Source of the DNA: Clostridia bacterium
GTDB taxonomy: Bacteria; Bacillota; Clostridia; UMGS1840
Reading direction: 5' to 3'
DNA: 64,000 bases
Assembly: GCA_017468465.1 (NCBI GenBank)
Contig: JAFUIN010000028.1
Span: 1-64,000, forward strand
In this document: piece by piece, positions 33,903-43,109 of the stretch
Layout of the letters: every line of letters starts with the position of its first letter
Position numbering within the stretch: the first letter of the stretch is position 1
Program-made: the position numbers and the translations under genes
Notes under the pieces: generated by a model
The model's database searches: none
Told to the model about the DNA's origin: nothing
What the model saw: the letters and a program-made list of their open reading frames with translations, nothing else

Positions 33903-35234
33903 ATGGCAAAACCGATTGTTGCAATTGTGGGACGCCCCAATGTGGGAAAATCCCAGTTATTTAACCGCATCACCGGAAAAAGAATCTCCATTGTTGAAGA
34001 TACTCCCGGCGTTACCCGTGACCGTATTATCAGCGATGCAGATTGGCTGAACCACAATTTTTTGTTAATTGATACCGGTGGGATTGAACCGGACTCTCCG
34101 GATGAAATCACCGCTATGATGAAACGTCAGGCAGAAGCAGCCATTGAAACTGCCGATGTTGTCATCTTTTTAACCGATGTCAGAGCAGGAGTAACCGCTA
34201 CCGACCATGAGGTTGCCGCAATGCTGATGCGTTCCAAAAAGCCCATCATTTTAGCCTGCAACAAGTGTGACACCCCCGGTGAGCCTCCTATGGAATTTTA
34301 CGAATTCTACAATTTAGGATTAGGCGACCCGGTTGCCATTTCTGCCATTCAGGGAATGGGTATTGGTGACCTGTTGGATTTGGTTGTAGAAAACTTCCCG
34401 CATGCAAGTGAGCTGGAAGAAGACGAAGATGTCTTAAAAATCGCTGTAATCGGAAAGCCCAATGCCGGAAAATCTTCACTTATTAACCGTCTGCTTGGAG
34501 AAGAACGTCTGATTGTAAGCAACATTCCCGGCACAACCCGTGATGCCATTGATACTTATGTGGAAAAAGACGGTCAAAAATATCTGTTCATTGATACAGC
34601 AGGCATCCGCCGAAAAAGCAAAGTCAACGAAAAAGTAGAAAAATATTCCGTTCTTCGTTCCTACGCTGCCATTGAACGTGCGGATATTTGTCTCATTATG
34701 TTAGACGGTACCGAAGGCGTAACCGAACAGGACACCAAAATTGCCGGCTACGCCCATAATGAAGGAAAAGCATCTATCTTTGTGGTAAACAAGTGGGATA
34801 TTATTGACAAAGACGATAAAACCATGGACCGCATGAAGCTGGAAATCAAAGAAGGCTTTTCTTATATGATGTATGCACCGGCTTTGTTCATTTCGGCAAA
34901 AACGGGACAACGAATTGATACCATTTTCCCGATGCTCAGAGCAGTGAACGAAAACAGAAACCGCCGTGTTACCACCGGTATGTTAAACGATTTGATTGCC
35001 GATGCAACTGCAAGAGTGCAACCGCCCACAGACAAAGGCAGACGACTGAAAATTTTATATGCTGTACAATCTGCAACCAATCCCCCCCAGTTTGTTATTT
35101 TTGTAAATGATGTGCGCCTGATGCACTTCTCCTACGAAAGATATTTAGAAAACCAGCTCCGGAACTCCTTTGACTTTACCGGAACTCCCATTAAATTCTA
35201 TATTCGGGAACGAAACGAAAAGAAAAAACTGTAA
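33903..35234 (+). CDS. der: Ribosome-associated GTPase Der (EngA)
   Basis: 443 aa with two tandem GTPase domains: P-loop 1 GRPNVGKSQLFNRI (about 10-23) and P-loop 2 GKPNAGKSSLINRL (about 184-197). Each has its DTPG/DTAG switch (LLIDTGGIEP, FIDTAGIRR) and NKxD motif (ACNKCDTP, VVNKWDII). A C-terminal KH-like domain completes it. It is needed for 50S assembly. Confidence 0.97.
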   Translation: MAKPIVAIVGRPNVGKSQLFNRITGKRISIVEDTPGVTRDRIISDADWLNHNFLLIDTGGIEPDSPDEITAMMKRQAEAAIETADVVIFLTDVRAGVTATDHEVAAMLMRSKKPIILACNKCDTPGEPPMEFYEFYNLGLGDPVAISAIQGMGIGDLLDLVVENFPHASELEEDEDVLKIAVIGKPNAGKSSLINRLLGEERLIVSNIPGTTRDAIDTYVEKDGQKYLFIDTAGIRRKSKVNEKVEKYSVLRSYAAIERADICLIMLDGTEGVTEQDTKIAGYAHNEGKASIFVVNKWDIIDKDDKTMDRMKLEIKEGFSYMMYAPALFISAKTGQRIDTIFPMLRAVNENRNRRVTTGMLNDLIADATARVQPPTDKGRRLKILYAVQSATNPPQFVIFVNDVRLMHFSYERYLENQLRNSFDFTGTPIKFYIRERNEKKKL

Positions 35235-35267
35235 TCAACCTATTTCAAAATCATTCGGGAGGATAAC

Positions 35268-35870
35268 ATGTTTGATTTAAGATTTCTTTTGTTTGCCCTG
35301 TTAGGCTATCTTCTGGGCAGCTTAAATTTTTCTATTATCATTGGAAAACTGTTTTACAAAATTGATGTAAGAGAACACGGCAGCAAAAACGCCGGCACCA
35401 CCAACACCTTGCGTGTGTTGGGGAAAGGTCCCGCCATTTTTGTGCTTTTGTTTGACACATTTAAGGCTGTCATTGCCTACTGGATTGTGTTTGGCATCAC
35501 CAAAAACGCTCCCCTTTCCTATGTAGCGGCAACTGCAGCAGTTGTGGGTCACAATTTCCCCGTATTTTTCGGCTTCAAAGGCGGAAAAGGTGTTGCAACC
35601 TCCCTGGGTGCTTGCTTTTGCTTAAATCCTCTTTTAGGGCTGTTTGTGCTCATTATCGGGGTTGGTACCATTGCCATTACACGCTATGTTTCAGTTGGCT
35701 CTTTGACCGGAAGCACCTCCAGCATTTTCTTGTTTTTGTTCTTTGACCCCAATCCCTTAAAACTGTTTTTATTGGTGGTGTTAACAGTATCCATGTATAT
35801 CCGTCACCACGAAAACTTAAAACGACTGATGAATCATACCGAGAATAAAATTTCATTTTCCAAAAAATAA
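35268..35870 (+). CDS. plsY: Glycerol-3-phosphate acyltransferase PlsY
   Basis: 200 aa, five to six membrane helices. Characteristic motifs: GYLLGSLNFSIIIGKLF, the SKNAGTTNTLRVLGK loop and GHNFPVFFGFKGGKGVATSL. It uses acyl-phosphate to make lysophosphatidate, the first step in phospholipid synthesis. Order der-plsY is conserved in Firmicutes, though gpsA, which often follows, is absent. Confidence 0.96.
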   Translation: MFDLRFLLFALLGYLLGSLNFSIIIGKLFYKIDVREHGSKNAGTTNTLRVLGKGPAIFVLLFDTFKAVIAYWIVFGITKNAPLSYVAATAAVVGHNFPVFFGFKGGKGVATSLGACFCLNPLLGLFVLIIGVGTIAITRYVSVGSLTGSTSSIFLFLFFDPNPLKLFLLVVLTVSMYIRHHENLKRLMNHTENKISFSKK

Positions 35871-35890
35871 ACAGAAAACAGGAATAGCTT

Positions 35891-36652
35891 ATGGACTTTA
35901 TCACCGTAAAAGGTCTCATCGTAAAAGAAACCGATTTCAATGAAGCAGATAAAATGCTCACCATTATGACCGATTCTATGGGGCTTATCAATGCAAAAGC
36001 CTCCGGCATCAAAAGCTTAAAAAGAAAAGAGCTGTCAGGTGCAAAGCCCTTTTTATACTCCGAATTCACTCTGGCTCAAAAGGGTGACTATTATAACCTT
36101 CGGGAAGCAACCATCATCCATCCGTTTTTAGACATCAAAAACGACCTGACTGATTTGGCTCTTGGATTTTATATTTTAGATGTTTTGGGAAATATTGCCA
36201 TGGAACAGCAGCCAAACGAAACGTTGCTTCGGCTGACCTTGAACACACTCTTTGCGCTGAATAAAAAATCTGCTCCATCACAGCTGATAAAGGCGGCATA
36301 CGAACTGAAAATTGCAGATATTGAGGGCTTCACCCCCCATACCTTTGAATGTATGGAATGCGGTGCAGAACCCGAAGAAGAACCCTATTGTTACTTTGAC
36401 GTATTAAACGGATGTATTCTGTGTAAAGCCTGTTCTCCCGGCGAAGAACGAAACATTTTGAAAATTTCGCCCGCAACGCTGAATGCCATGAACTATATTT
36501 TAGATTCTGACATCAAAAGCTTCTTGTCTTTTCGGTTAGATGAAGCTATTTTAAGCGAGTTTTCCAATGCTTGCGAGCGATACTTTCTGACCCAAAGTGA
36601 CTTCCGCCCGAAAACACTCGATTATTACAAAAAAGTTATGCTCCACGATTAA
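35891..36652 (+). CDS. recO: DNA repair protein RecO
   Basis: 253 aa. The N-terminal OB-fold (about 1-80: FITVKGLIVKETDFNEADKM, GLINAKASGIKSLKRKELSG) is followed by a helical domain. The zinc site is CMECGAEPEEEPYCY then GCILCKACSPG (about 155-185). It loads RecA with RecR and RecF in gap repair. Its end overlaps the convergent gene at 36636 by 17 bp. Confidence 0.95.
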   Translation: MDFITVKGLIVKETDFNEADKMLTIMTDSMGLINAKASGIKSLKRKELSGAKPFLYSEFTLAQKGDYYNLREATIIHPFLDIKNDLTDLALGFYILDVLGNIAMEQQPNETLLRLTLNTLFALNKKSAPSQLIKAAYELKIADIEGFTPHTFECMECGAEPEEEPYCYFDVLNGCILCKACSPGEERNILKISPATLNAMNYILDSDIKSFLSFRLDEAILSEFSNACERYFLTQSDFRPKTLDYYKKVMLHD

Positions 36653-36995
36653 GCAACATCCGTCGGAGAGAAACCTCTGTTTTCTGGCTGAAATCCACCG
36701 ATATGTGCGACAGCTTAGACAGCACATGGGACACAACAGAAGAATGTGCATATAAAATCTGGTTGGCAGTTTTGTCAATCAGATTTTTTTGTTGTTCCTC
36801 GGTTAACTGTTCATAAATTTTTTGATATCCCTTATCAATATGTAACCCCTGACCAGTAGGCTTCAGTATTTGCTGTATGATGAAATTCAGTTTATCTTTT
36901 CCGCTTTCCGAGGCAATATCAGCTTTGTTTGTTATTTTTGGAAAAGCATTCAGCCTACCCGGCTTTTGCCTCTTTCCTCGTCTTGTGATAACCAT
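36636..36995 (-). CDS. Hypothetical protein convergent with recO
   Basis: 119 aa from the ATG at 36995 (AAGGAG 9 nt upstream). The N-terminus is basic (MVITRRGKRQKPGRLNAFPK) and the rest helical (LNFIIQQILK, IYEQLTEEQQKNLIDKTANQ). No motif or family recognised. Its upstream region, shared divergently with spoVAC, suggests possible co-regulation during sporulation, which is inference. Confidence 0.55.
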   Translation of the reverse strand: MVITRRGKRQKPGRLNAFPKITNKADIASESGKDKLNFIIQQILKPTGQGLHIDKGYQKIYEQLTEEQQKNLIDKTANQILYAHSSVVSHVLSKLSHISVDFSQKTEVSLRRMLLNRGA

Positions 36996-37057
36996 AAAAA
37001 CATCTCCTTTTTTTGCGATCAATTCCATTTTATGGAAGTTTTTCAAAAAAGTGTATA

Positions 37058-37087
37058 TCATAAAATGATTTTTTTCCTAACAAACTA
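37058..37087 (+). promoter_or_regulatory. Candidate sigma-G promoter of the spoVA operon
   Basis: TCATA, 18-nt spacer, CAAACTA: 10 of 12 positions fit the sigma-G consensus (GMATR N18 CATNMTA). It lies 34 nt before the spoVAC start. The spoVA operon is sigma-G dependent in B. subtilis. Confidence 0.5.
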
Positions 37088-37121
37088 ATAAAAAACTGCA
37101 AAAGAAAAGGCGGTGTTCTTC

Positions 37122-37574
37122 GTGAAAAATTTTTCCGAAAAGAACTATCAAAAGCTGGTTTCTCAACACGAAAAAAGTCCATGGCTAAAAAACATTTTTT
37201 GGGCGTTTACTGTGGGTGGATTGATTTGTGTATTGGGCGAATTCATTCTGACCTATGCAAAAAATATGGGACTTCCCAAAGAGGATGCCGGTTGTGTCAC
37301 CTCAATGACGTTAATCTTTTTCAGTGGTCTGTTTACAGGTCTTGGCATCTTTGACAAGCTTGCAAAACACGCCGGTGCCGGAACCATTGTTCCAATTACC
37401 GGCTTTGCCAATGCGGTGGTATCTCCCGCAATGGAATTCAAAAGCGAAGGGTTTATTTTAGGAGTGGGCGCAAAAATGTTTGTTGTTGCCGGACCGGTAA
37501 TCGTATATGGTGTTTCCTCTTCCATCATATGCGGGTTAATCTATTACCTTGTGAAAGGTGGGATGCCTCTATGA
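37122..37574 (+). CDS. spoVAC: Stage V sporulation protein AC
   Basis: 150 aa from the GTG at 37122 (spaced 8 nt from AAGGCGG; a GTG at 37113 is the alternative). Membrane protein with four hydrophobic segments and the motif GAGTIVPITGFANAVVSPAM. SpoVAC forms part of the spore inner-membrane channel for dipicolinic acid. Its stop overlaps the spoVAD start (ATGA). Confidence 0.95.
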   Translation: MKNFSEKNYQKLVSQHEKSPWLKNIFWAFTVGGLICVLGEFILTYAKNMGLPKEDAGCVTSMTLIFFSGLFTGLGIFDKLAKHAGAGTIVPITGFANAVVSPAMEFKSEGFILGVGAKMFVVAGPVIVYGVSSSIICGLIYYLVKGGMPL

Positions 37575-38578
37575 ACAAACGAATTGGCGAGCGAACTTTA
37601 TATTTTCCATCCAGACCGTCCGTCCACGGTTTTTATTCGGTGGTGGGAGAAAAAGAAAGCCAGGGGCCTTTGAAAGACTGGTTTGACTTGTCCATCGGAG
37701 AAGGTCATTTTGGAGAAGATTCCTGGGAAAAAGCGGAAAGCAAACTGATGGAAACAGCTGCTTTGGGTGCCATAAACCGGGCAGGACTTACCCCTGAACA
37801 AATACAATGCTTTTTGGGCGGAGATTTACTCAACCAATGTATTTCTGCAAACTACGCTTCCCGTAGCCTTCAAATTCCCTTTCTCGGCTTATACGGAGCC
37901 TGTTCCACCATGGCAGAAAGTCTGATAGCAGGCTCTGTGTTTGTAGACGGCAGCTTTGGTGACTATGCTCTTTGTGCCACCTCCAGCCACTTTTGTTCTG
38001 CAGAACGTCAATTTCGATTTCCCCTGGAATACGGCGGCCAACGCCCGCCTACTGCACAGTGGACCGTCACCGGCTCGGGTGCCTGTGTATTATCTTCCCA
38101 AGGGAATGGTCCATCCATCACCCATGCAACCATCGGAAAAGTAGTGGATGCCGGCATTACCGACTTAAATAATATGGGAGCGGCAATGGCACCTGCAGCG
38201 TGTGATACCTTAATTACTTTTTTCAAGGATACCAAAACTGCTCCAAAAGATTATGATATGATATTCACCGGTGACCTGGGTGAAATTGGGAAAAAGCTGC
38301 TTCATCAGCTGTTACAAGACCAGAATTTTGGAGCAGTGGACAATTTAGAAGACTGCGGATGTCTTATATTTGACAACGAAACGCAGGATACCCACGCCGG
38401 CGGTTCCGGTTGCGGATGCAGTGCGTCGGTACTAAATTCCTATATCCTTAAAAAAATGCAAAAAAAAGAGCTTAAAAAAATTTTATTTATGGCAACCGGA
38501 GCACTGATGTCTCCCACCATTTCTATGCAGGGAGAAAGCATCCCCGGCATTGCACACCTGATTCAACTGGAAAACTAA
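37571..38578 (+). CDS. spoVAD: Stage V sporulation protein AD
   Basis: 335 aa from the ATG at 37571 (AAAGGTGG upstream). Thiolase-like fold: LGGDLLNQCISANYASRSLQ, LYGACSTMAESLIAGSVFVD and CATSSHFCSAERQFRFPLEY. It binds dipicolinic acid at the spore inner membrane. The Cys of the GACSTMA nucleophile elbow is retained, as in the family. Middle gene of spoVAC-AD-AE. Confidence 0.96.
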   Translation: MNKRIGERTLYFPSRPSVHGFYSVVGEKESQGPLKDWFDLSIGEGHFGEDSWEKAESKLMETAALGAINRAGLTPEQIQCFLGGDLLNQCISANYASRSLQIPFLGLYGACSTMAESLIAGSVFVDGSFGDYALCATSSHFCSAERQFRFPLEYGGQRPPTAQWTVTGSGACVLSSQGNGPSITHATIGKVVDAGITDLNNMGAAMAPAACDTLITFFKDTKTAPKDYDMIFTGDLGEIGKKLLHQLLQDQNFGAVDNLEDCGCLIFDNETQDTHAGGSGCGCSASVLNSYILKKMQKKELKKILFMATGALMSPTISMQGESIPGIAHLIQLEN

Positions 38579-38592
38579 AGGAGACTTTCATT

Positions 38593-38949
38593 ATGATGCA
38601 CTATCTCAACGCATTTATATTTGGCGGATTTTTATGTGCCATCGCCCAACTGCTGATAGACTTTACAAAAATGACACCGGCAAGGATTTTAGTGTTATAT
38701 GTAACGGCGGGTGTGGTGCTGACGTTTTTGGGATTATACAATCCTCTGGTAGAGCGTTTTGGTGCCGGTGCCACAGTGCCCCTGACCGGTTTTGGAAATG
38801 CTCTGGCAAACGGAGTCATCAAGGGAATCGGCGAAAAAGGGCTGTTAGGTGTAATTTCAGGCGGATTGACTGCTTGTGCTGCCGGTATCAGCGCTGCCAT
38901 ATTTTTTGGTTATCTTTTTGCCCTCATCTTTTCCTCCAAAGAAAAATAA
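38593..38949 (+). CDS. spoVAE: Stage V sporulation protein AE
   Basis: 118 aa membrane protein with three to four helices, homologous to SpoVAC: FGAGATVPLTGFGNALANGV corresponds to the SpoVAC segment GAGTIVPITGFANAV. It completes the clostridial minimal spoVAC-AD-AE set needed for DPA uptake. AAAGGAG precedes the ATG, 14 nt after spoVAD. Confidence 0.95.
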   Translation: MMHYLNAFIFGGFLCAIAQLLIDFTKMTPARILVLYVTAGVVLTFLGLYNPLVERFGAGATVPLTGFGNALANGVIKGIGEKGLLGVISGGLTACAAGISAAIFFGYLFALIFSSKEK

Positions 38950-38953
38950 GCAT

Positions 38954-38994
38954 AAAAAAAACAGGTGATTATATACCAATCACCTGTTTTTTTT
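38954..38994. terminator. Bidirectional terminator between spoVAE and trxA
   Basis: 10-bp stem ACAGGTGATT / AATCACCTGT flanked by A-run and T-run, so functional on both strands between convergent genes. Confidence 0.9.
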
Positions 38995-39003
38995 AGAGCA
39001 ATG

Positions 39004-39303
39004 TTATAATCCTAAAAGTTCCACCAACTCTTCTTTGGAGTGATATCCAATGACAGAATCACGAAGCTCACCGTTTTCAAATACCATCATAGTGGGAATG
39101 GTTGCTACACGGTATTCCCGAGCTAAGTCAATTTCGGTATCAATATTGACTTTTACAATTTTAATTTTGTCACCATATTCTTGCTCCAGCTCTTCCAACA
39201 CGGGTGCAACCATTTTGCAGGGACCGCACCAATCGGCATAAAAGTCTACTAATACGGGAAGGGTTTGGTTCAGCACGTCTTCCTTAAAATTTTTAACTTC
39301 CAT
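39004..39303 (-). CDS. trxA: Thioredoxin
   Basis: 99 aa with the active site DFYADWCGPCKMVAPVLEEL (WCGPC at about 23-27) and the cis-Pro loop VATIPTMMVFENG. It is a small cytosolic dithiol reductant. It is transcribed apart from lysA, ending at the shared terminator. Confidence 0.96.
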   Translation of the reverse strand: MEVKNFKEDVLNQTLPVLVDFYADWCGPCKMVAPVLEELEQEYGDKIKIVKVNIDTEIDLAREYRVATIPTMMVFENGELRDSVIGYHSKEELVELLGL

Positions 39304-39351
39304 CTTGATAACCTTCTTTCTCTATTTTAGTATTTGTTATTTGCTAACAAA

Positions 39352-40653
39352 CTATAAATCATTTTTAATTAAATCTTCATAGGTTTCGCGTTTTACTACC
39401 AGCTTATCTGCACCGTTAGAAACCATCACAACAGCCGGTCTTGGAATGCGGTTATAGTTTGATGCCATAGAATAGTTATAGGCACCGGTTGCCAACACAC
39501 ATAAGGTGTCGCCCACTGCTACTTCGGGAAGCTTTGCCCGTTCGATTAAAACATCTCCGGATTCACAGCATTTTCCGGCAACGGTATACGTATATTCTGC
39601 ATTTTGATCTGCTTTATTTGCCAAAACTGCAGTATATTCTGCACCATACATAATATAGCGGGGGTTATCTGCCATACCGCCGTCTACCGAAACATAGGTT
39701 CTGATGCCCGGAATTTCTTTCACACATCCAACCTCGTACACGGTAAGTCCTGCCGGTGCCACAATAGAGCGACCGGGTTCCATTAAAATTCTGGGGACAG
39801 CTACGCTCAGCTTTTGTGCTTGTTCCTTAACCTCCAAAGATACAGCTTCGATATATTTGTCGCAAGGAATCGGGTCGTCCGATTCTACATAGCGAATGCC
39901 GAAACCACCGCCCAAATCCAATTCTTCGGTTTCCAAATTGAATTGTTCTTTGATTTCCTTGATAAAATTCATCATTACCTTTGCAGTTTCCCGAAAAGGT
40001 TCTACATCAAAAATCTGAGAACCAATATGACAATGAAGTCCCTTATAGCAAAGATTTTTCTTGTCTTTCACCAACCCAACAGCCGAAAGTGCTTCCCCTG
40101 TTTCCAATGCAAAGCCAAATTTAGAATCAATCTGACCGGTCATAATGAAATCATGGGTATGTGCATCAATGCCCGGTTTTACACGGAAAATCACGTTCTG
40201 GATTTTACCCATGCTTTCCGCAATGGCATCAATTTGTGTCAACTCATATTGATGATCCACCACAATGGTTCCAACATCGTGACCGATCGCAAAGGTTAAT
40301 TCCTCTTTTGTTTTGTTGTTGCCATGGAAACAGATTTTTTCCGCAGGAAACCCTGCAGAAAGTGCAGTATAAAGCTCACCGCCGGATACCACATCCAGGC
40401 CTAAGCCTTCTTCTGCCACAATTTTACACATATACTTGGTGCAAAATGCTTTGGATGCAAACTGACAAAGTCCGTTACCGTTGTAGTGGGTATTCAGTGC
40501 GTCGCGGTATGTCCGCAGATTTTGTCTGATCAAATCTTCGTCCATCACATAAAGAGGAGTTCCGTATTTTTCTTTCAAGGTCATCACATCCACACCGCCT
40601 ATGGTGAGGTGTCCTCTTTCATTCACTGCTAAGTTTTCGGAAATAAACGCCAT
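39352..40653 (-). CDS. lysA: Diaminopimelate decarboxylase
   Basis: 433 aa from the ATG at 40653. PLP Lys in CQFASKAFCTKYM (about 55-67), then EEGLGLDVVSGGELYTALSA and HCHIGSQIFD. The PLP phosphate site ELDLGGGFGIRY, and C-terminal CCESGDVLIERAKLP complete the alanine-racemase-like fold. It makes lysine from meso-DAP, the last step of the path opened by lysC at 17454. Confidence 0.96.
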   Translation of the reverse strand: MAFISENLAVNERGHLTIGGVDVMTLKEKYGTPLYVMDEDLIRQNLRTYRDALNTHYNGNGLCQFASKAFCTKYMCKIVAEEGLGLDVVSGGELYTALSAGFPAEKICFHGNNKTKEELTFAIGHDVGTIVVDHQYELTQIDAIAESMGKIQNVIFRVKPGIDAHTHDFIMTGQIDSKFGFALETGEALSAVGLVKDKKNLCYKGLHCHIGSQIFDVEPFRETAKVMMNFIKEIKEQFNLETEELDLGGGFGIRYVESDDPIPCDKYIEAVSLEVKEQAQKLSVAVPRILMEPGRSIVAPAGLTVYEVGCVKEIPGIRTYVSVDGGMADNPRYIMYGAEYTAVLANKADQNAEYTYTVAGKCCESGDVLIERAKLPEVAVGDTLCVLATGAYNYSMASNYNRIPRPAVVMVSNGADKLVVKRETYEDLIKNDL

Positions 40654-40686
40654 GTTCGTTCTCTCTTTCACATCATTCTTTGGAAA

Positions 40687-40714
40687 TTGGGCGGAAGGTG
40701 ATCCTTCCGCCCAA
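40687..40714 (-). terminator. Hairpin between VOR gamma gene and lysA
   Basis: Perfect 12-bp stem TTGGGCGGAAGG / CCTTCCGCCCAA with a 4-nt loop, 8 nt after the gamma-subunit stop. There is no strong T-run, so it may stabilise or partially terminate the transcript. Confidence 0.6.
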
Positions 40715-40722
40715 AAGTCATC

Positions 40723-41253
40723 TTATAAATTTGCACCGGCTTCGATTGCTTTTTTGTTCAAATCATAAAGTTCCGGTTTTTTTGCAGGTACAAGCCCTTT
40801 TAATGCTTCAAAAATAACATCCATTTCAAACACTTTGGATTCTTTCAGAACTTTGCCAATTAAAAACATATTTGCCAGTTTTCCCATTCCCATTTCAGTT
40901 GCCAGCTTGGTTGCTTCCACACCGATGTAAGTAATGTCGGTACGGGTCGGATTGGGGCTCACCAGAGAGCTGTCATAATACAAGGTTCCTCCGGGAGCTA
41001 CGCTCTGTTCAAACTTCACAAAGGAAGGACTGTTCATAGCAATGACTTCGGTTGCTTCGGTTACCAGAGGAGAACCGATTGCATCGTCGGAGATAATAAC
41101 GTTACAGCTTGCTGTACCCCCACGCATTTCCGGACCGTAGGACGGAAGCCAGGATACCTGATAATTATTTTTCATGCCGGTGTATGCCAGAAGTTTGCCG
41201 ATAAACAAAATCCCCTGACCGCCAAAGCCTGAAATGATAAATTCTTTCTGCAT
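40723..41253 (-). CDS. vorC: 2-oxoacid:ferredoxin oxidoreductase, gamma subunit
   Basis: 176 aa from the ATG at 41253 (AAGGAG 10 nt upstream). FIISGFGGQGILFIGKLLAY and LPSYGPEMRGGTASCNVIIS are diagnostic of the gamma domain of pyruvate/2-ketoisovalerate/2-oxoglutarate oxidoreductases. It is the last gene of the four-gene unit D-B-A-C. Substrate range cannot be fixed from sequence. Confidence 0.9.
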   Translation of the reverse strand: MQKEFIISGFGGQGILFIGKLLAYTGMKNNYQVSWLPSYGPEMRGGTASCNVIISDDAIGSPLVTEATEVIAMNSPSFVKFEQSVAPGGTLYYDSSLVSPNPTRTDITYIGVEATKLATEMGMGKLANMFLIGKVLKESKVFEMDVIFEALKGLVPAKKPELYDLNKKAIEAGANL

Positions 41254-41257
41254 AGTC

Positions 41258-42007
41258 TTATTCTCCTTTCGCACCTTTATCTTTATATACGCCCAGAGGA
41301 TACTGAGGCATCATATTTTCTTCCATCCATTTCATGGATTCTTGCGGAGAAAGACCCCAGTTAGTGGGACAAGTTGAAAGCACTTCTACAAAAGTGAAGC
41401 CTTTTTTCTCGGTTTGATAGGTAAATGCTTTTTTAATGGCAGCTTTTGCTTCTCTGATATTTTTTACATTATTGACAGCAACTCTCTGTGCCAAAGCAGT
41501 ACCTTCCAGCTGGGACACCAGCTCACAACCGTTAATAGGCCAACCCTGTGTTTCAATCTTTCTGCCGTAAGGAGTGGTCTGGGTTACCTGACCAACCAAA
41601 GAGGTAGGTGCCATCTGACCGCCGGTCATACCATAGATACAGTTGTTAATGAACACAACGGTGATGTTTTCGCCTCTGGTTGCTGCATGAATGGTTTCTG
41701 CAGTACCGATTGCAAGCAAGTCACCGTCACCCTGATAGGTAAACACCACCTTGTCAGGATTTGCACGTTTCACACCGGTTGCAACAGCCGGTGCTCTGCC
41801 GTGTGCCGCCTGCACCATATCACATTCAAAATAATTGTAGGAGAATACGGAGCATCCAACCGATGCAACCCCTACAGTTTCTCCTTCTAATTTCAATTCA
41901 TCCAACACTTCTGCTACCAGACGATGCACAATGCCGTGGGTACAACCCGGGCAATAGTGAAAGCCCACATCAGAAAGTGCATGAGGTTTTTCAAATACAA
42001 TACTCAT
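41258..42007 (-). CDS. vorA: 2-oxoacid:ferredoxin oxidoreductase, beta (TPP) subunit
   Basis: 249 aa. The TPP-binding motif is GDGDLLAIGTAETIHAATRG followed by NITVVFINNCIYGMTGGQ. The N-terminal FHYCPGCTHGIVHRLVAEVL supplies cysteines for a [4Fe-4S] cluster. It carries out oxidative decarboxylation of a 2-oxoacid to acyl-CoA with ferredoxin. Confidence 0.92.
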   Translation of the reverse strand: MSIVFEKPHALSDVGFHYCPGCTHGIVHRLVAEVLDELKLEGETVGVASVGCSVFSYNYFECDMVQAAHGRAPAVATGVKRANPDKVVFTYQGDGDLLAIGTAETIHAATRGENITVVFINNCIYGMTGGQMAPTSLVGQVTQTTPYGRKIETQGWPINGCELVSQLEGTALAQRVAVNNVKNIREAKAAIKKAFTYQTEKKGFTFVEVLSTCPTNWGLSPQESMKWMEENMMPQYPLGVYKDKGAKGE

Positions 42008-42025
42008 CTTTACTCATCCTCCCTC

Positions 42026-43087
42026 TTATAATTTCTTGGACATTTCTACGATTTTGTCCAGAATTTCCTGGGGCACCGGAACAACGCCGCCGGTTCTGCC
42101 GTAGAATTCTACAGGGCATTTTCCATTTACAGCCAGCTTTACATCTTCCACCATCTGACCGGTGCTCATTTCCACGCTTAAGAAACTCTTTGCAGTTGCT
42201 GCTGCTTTCTGAATTTCTTTTTCCGGGAAAGGCCACAAGGTAATGGGGCGGATTAAACCTGCTTTGATGCCCATTGCACGTGCTTTTTTCACAGCGTTCA
42301 TTGCCACTCTGGCAATGGTGCCGTATGCAACCAGCACGATGTCGGCATCGTCACAGAAAAAGCTTTCAGCACGGGTTTCTTTTTCGGTAATCAGGTCATA
42401 ACGCTTCTGACGTTCCCACACCAGATTTTCCAATTCATCAGGATTGATGTATAAAGAATTTACAATATTTTTCTTACGTTTCATACCGGTGGTGCTACAC
42501 GCCCAGGATTTGTCAAAAGTGACAGAATCATCATGTTCGGGGAAAGAAACCGGCTCCATCATCTGACCCAGCATACCGTCACCCATAATCATAACAGGCA
42601 CGCGGTATTCATCTGCAATATCAAATGCTTTATAGGTTAAATCCACACATTCCTGGATGGTAGAGGGGGCCAAAACCACCAAATGATAATCACCGTGTCC
42701 GCCGCCTTTGGTTGCCTGGAAATAGTCAGACTGTGCAGGTTGAATGCCACCAAGACCGGGGCCGCCACGAACAATATTGATGATAACACAGGGAAGGTCT
42801 GCACCTGCTATGTAGGAAAGGCCTTCCTGCTTCAGGCTGATTCCGGGGCTGGAAGAAGAAGTCATCGCTCTGGCACCGGTGGATGCTGCACCGTATACCA
42901 TGTTGATTGCTGCAACTTCACTTTCTGCCTGTAAATACAGCCCGTCTACCTGAGGCATTCTTTTAGACATATAAGCAGAAACCTCTGTCTGAGGAGTAAT
43001 GGGATAACCGAAAAACAGTTTACAGCCGCTGCGGATTGCAGCTTCAGCAATGGCTTCGTTTCCCTTCATTAAAACTTTTTCACTCAT
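42026..43087 (-). CDS. vorB: 3-methyl-2-oxobutanoate dehydrogenase-type subunit VorB (alpha)
   Basis: 353 aa. AIRSGCKLFFGYPITPQTEV (about 18-37), LQAESEVAAINMVYGAASTG and SSSPGISLKQEGLSYIAGAD identify the alpha subunit of the VorB type. It links fermentation of branched amino-acid skeletons to reduced ferredoxin. A 2-oxoglutarate (Kor) or related substrate remains possible. Confidence 0.9.
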   Translation of the reverse strand: MSEKVLMKGNEAIAEAAIRSGCKLFFGYPITPQTEVSAYMSKRMPQVDGLYLQAESEVAAINMVYGAASTGARAMTSSSSPGISLKQEGLSYIAGADLPCVIINIVRGGPGLGGIQPAQSDYFQATKGGGHGDYHLVVLAPSTIQECVDLTYKAFDIADEYRVPVMIMGDGMLGQMMEPVSFPEHDDSVTFDKSWACSTTGMKRKKNIVNSLYINPDELENLVWERQKRYDLITEKETRAESFFCDDADIVLVAYGTIARVAMNAVKKARAMGIKAGLIRPITLWPFPEKEIQKAAATAKSFLSVEMSTGQMVEDVKLAVNGKCPVEFYGRTGGVVPVPQEILDKIVEMSKKL

Positions 43088-43109
43088 CGTAATCTAATTC
43101 CTTTCCTTC

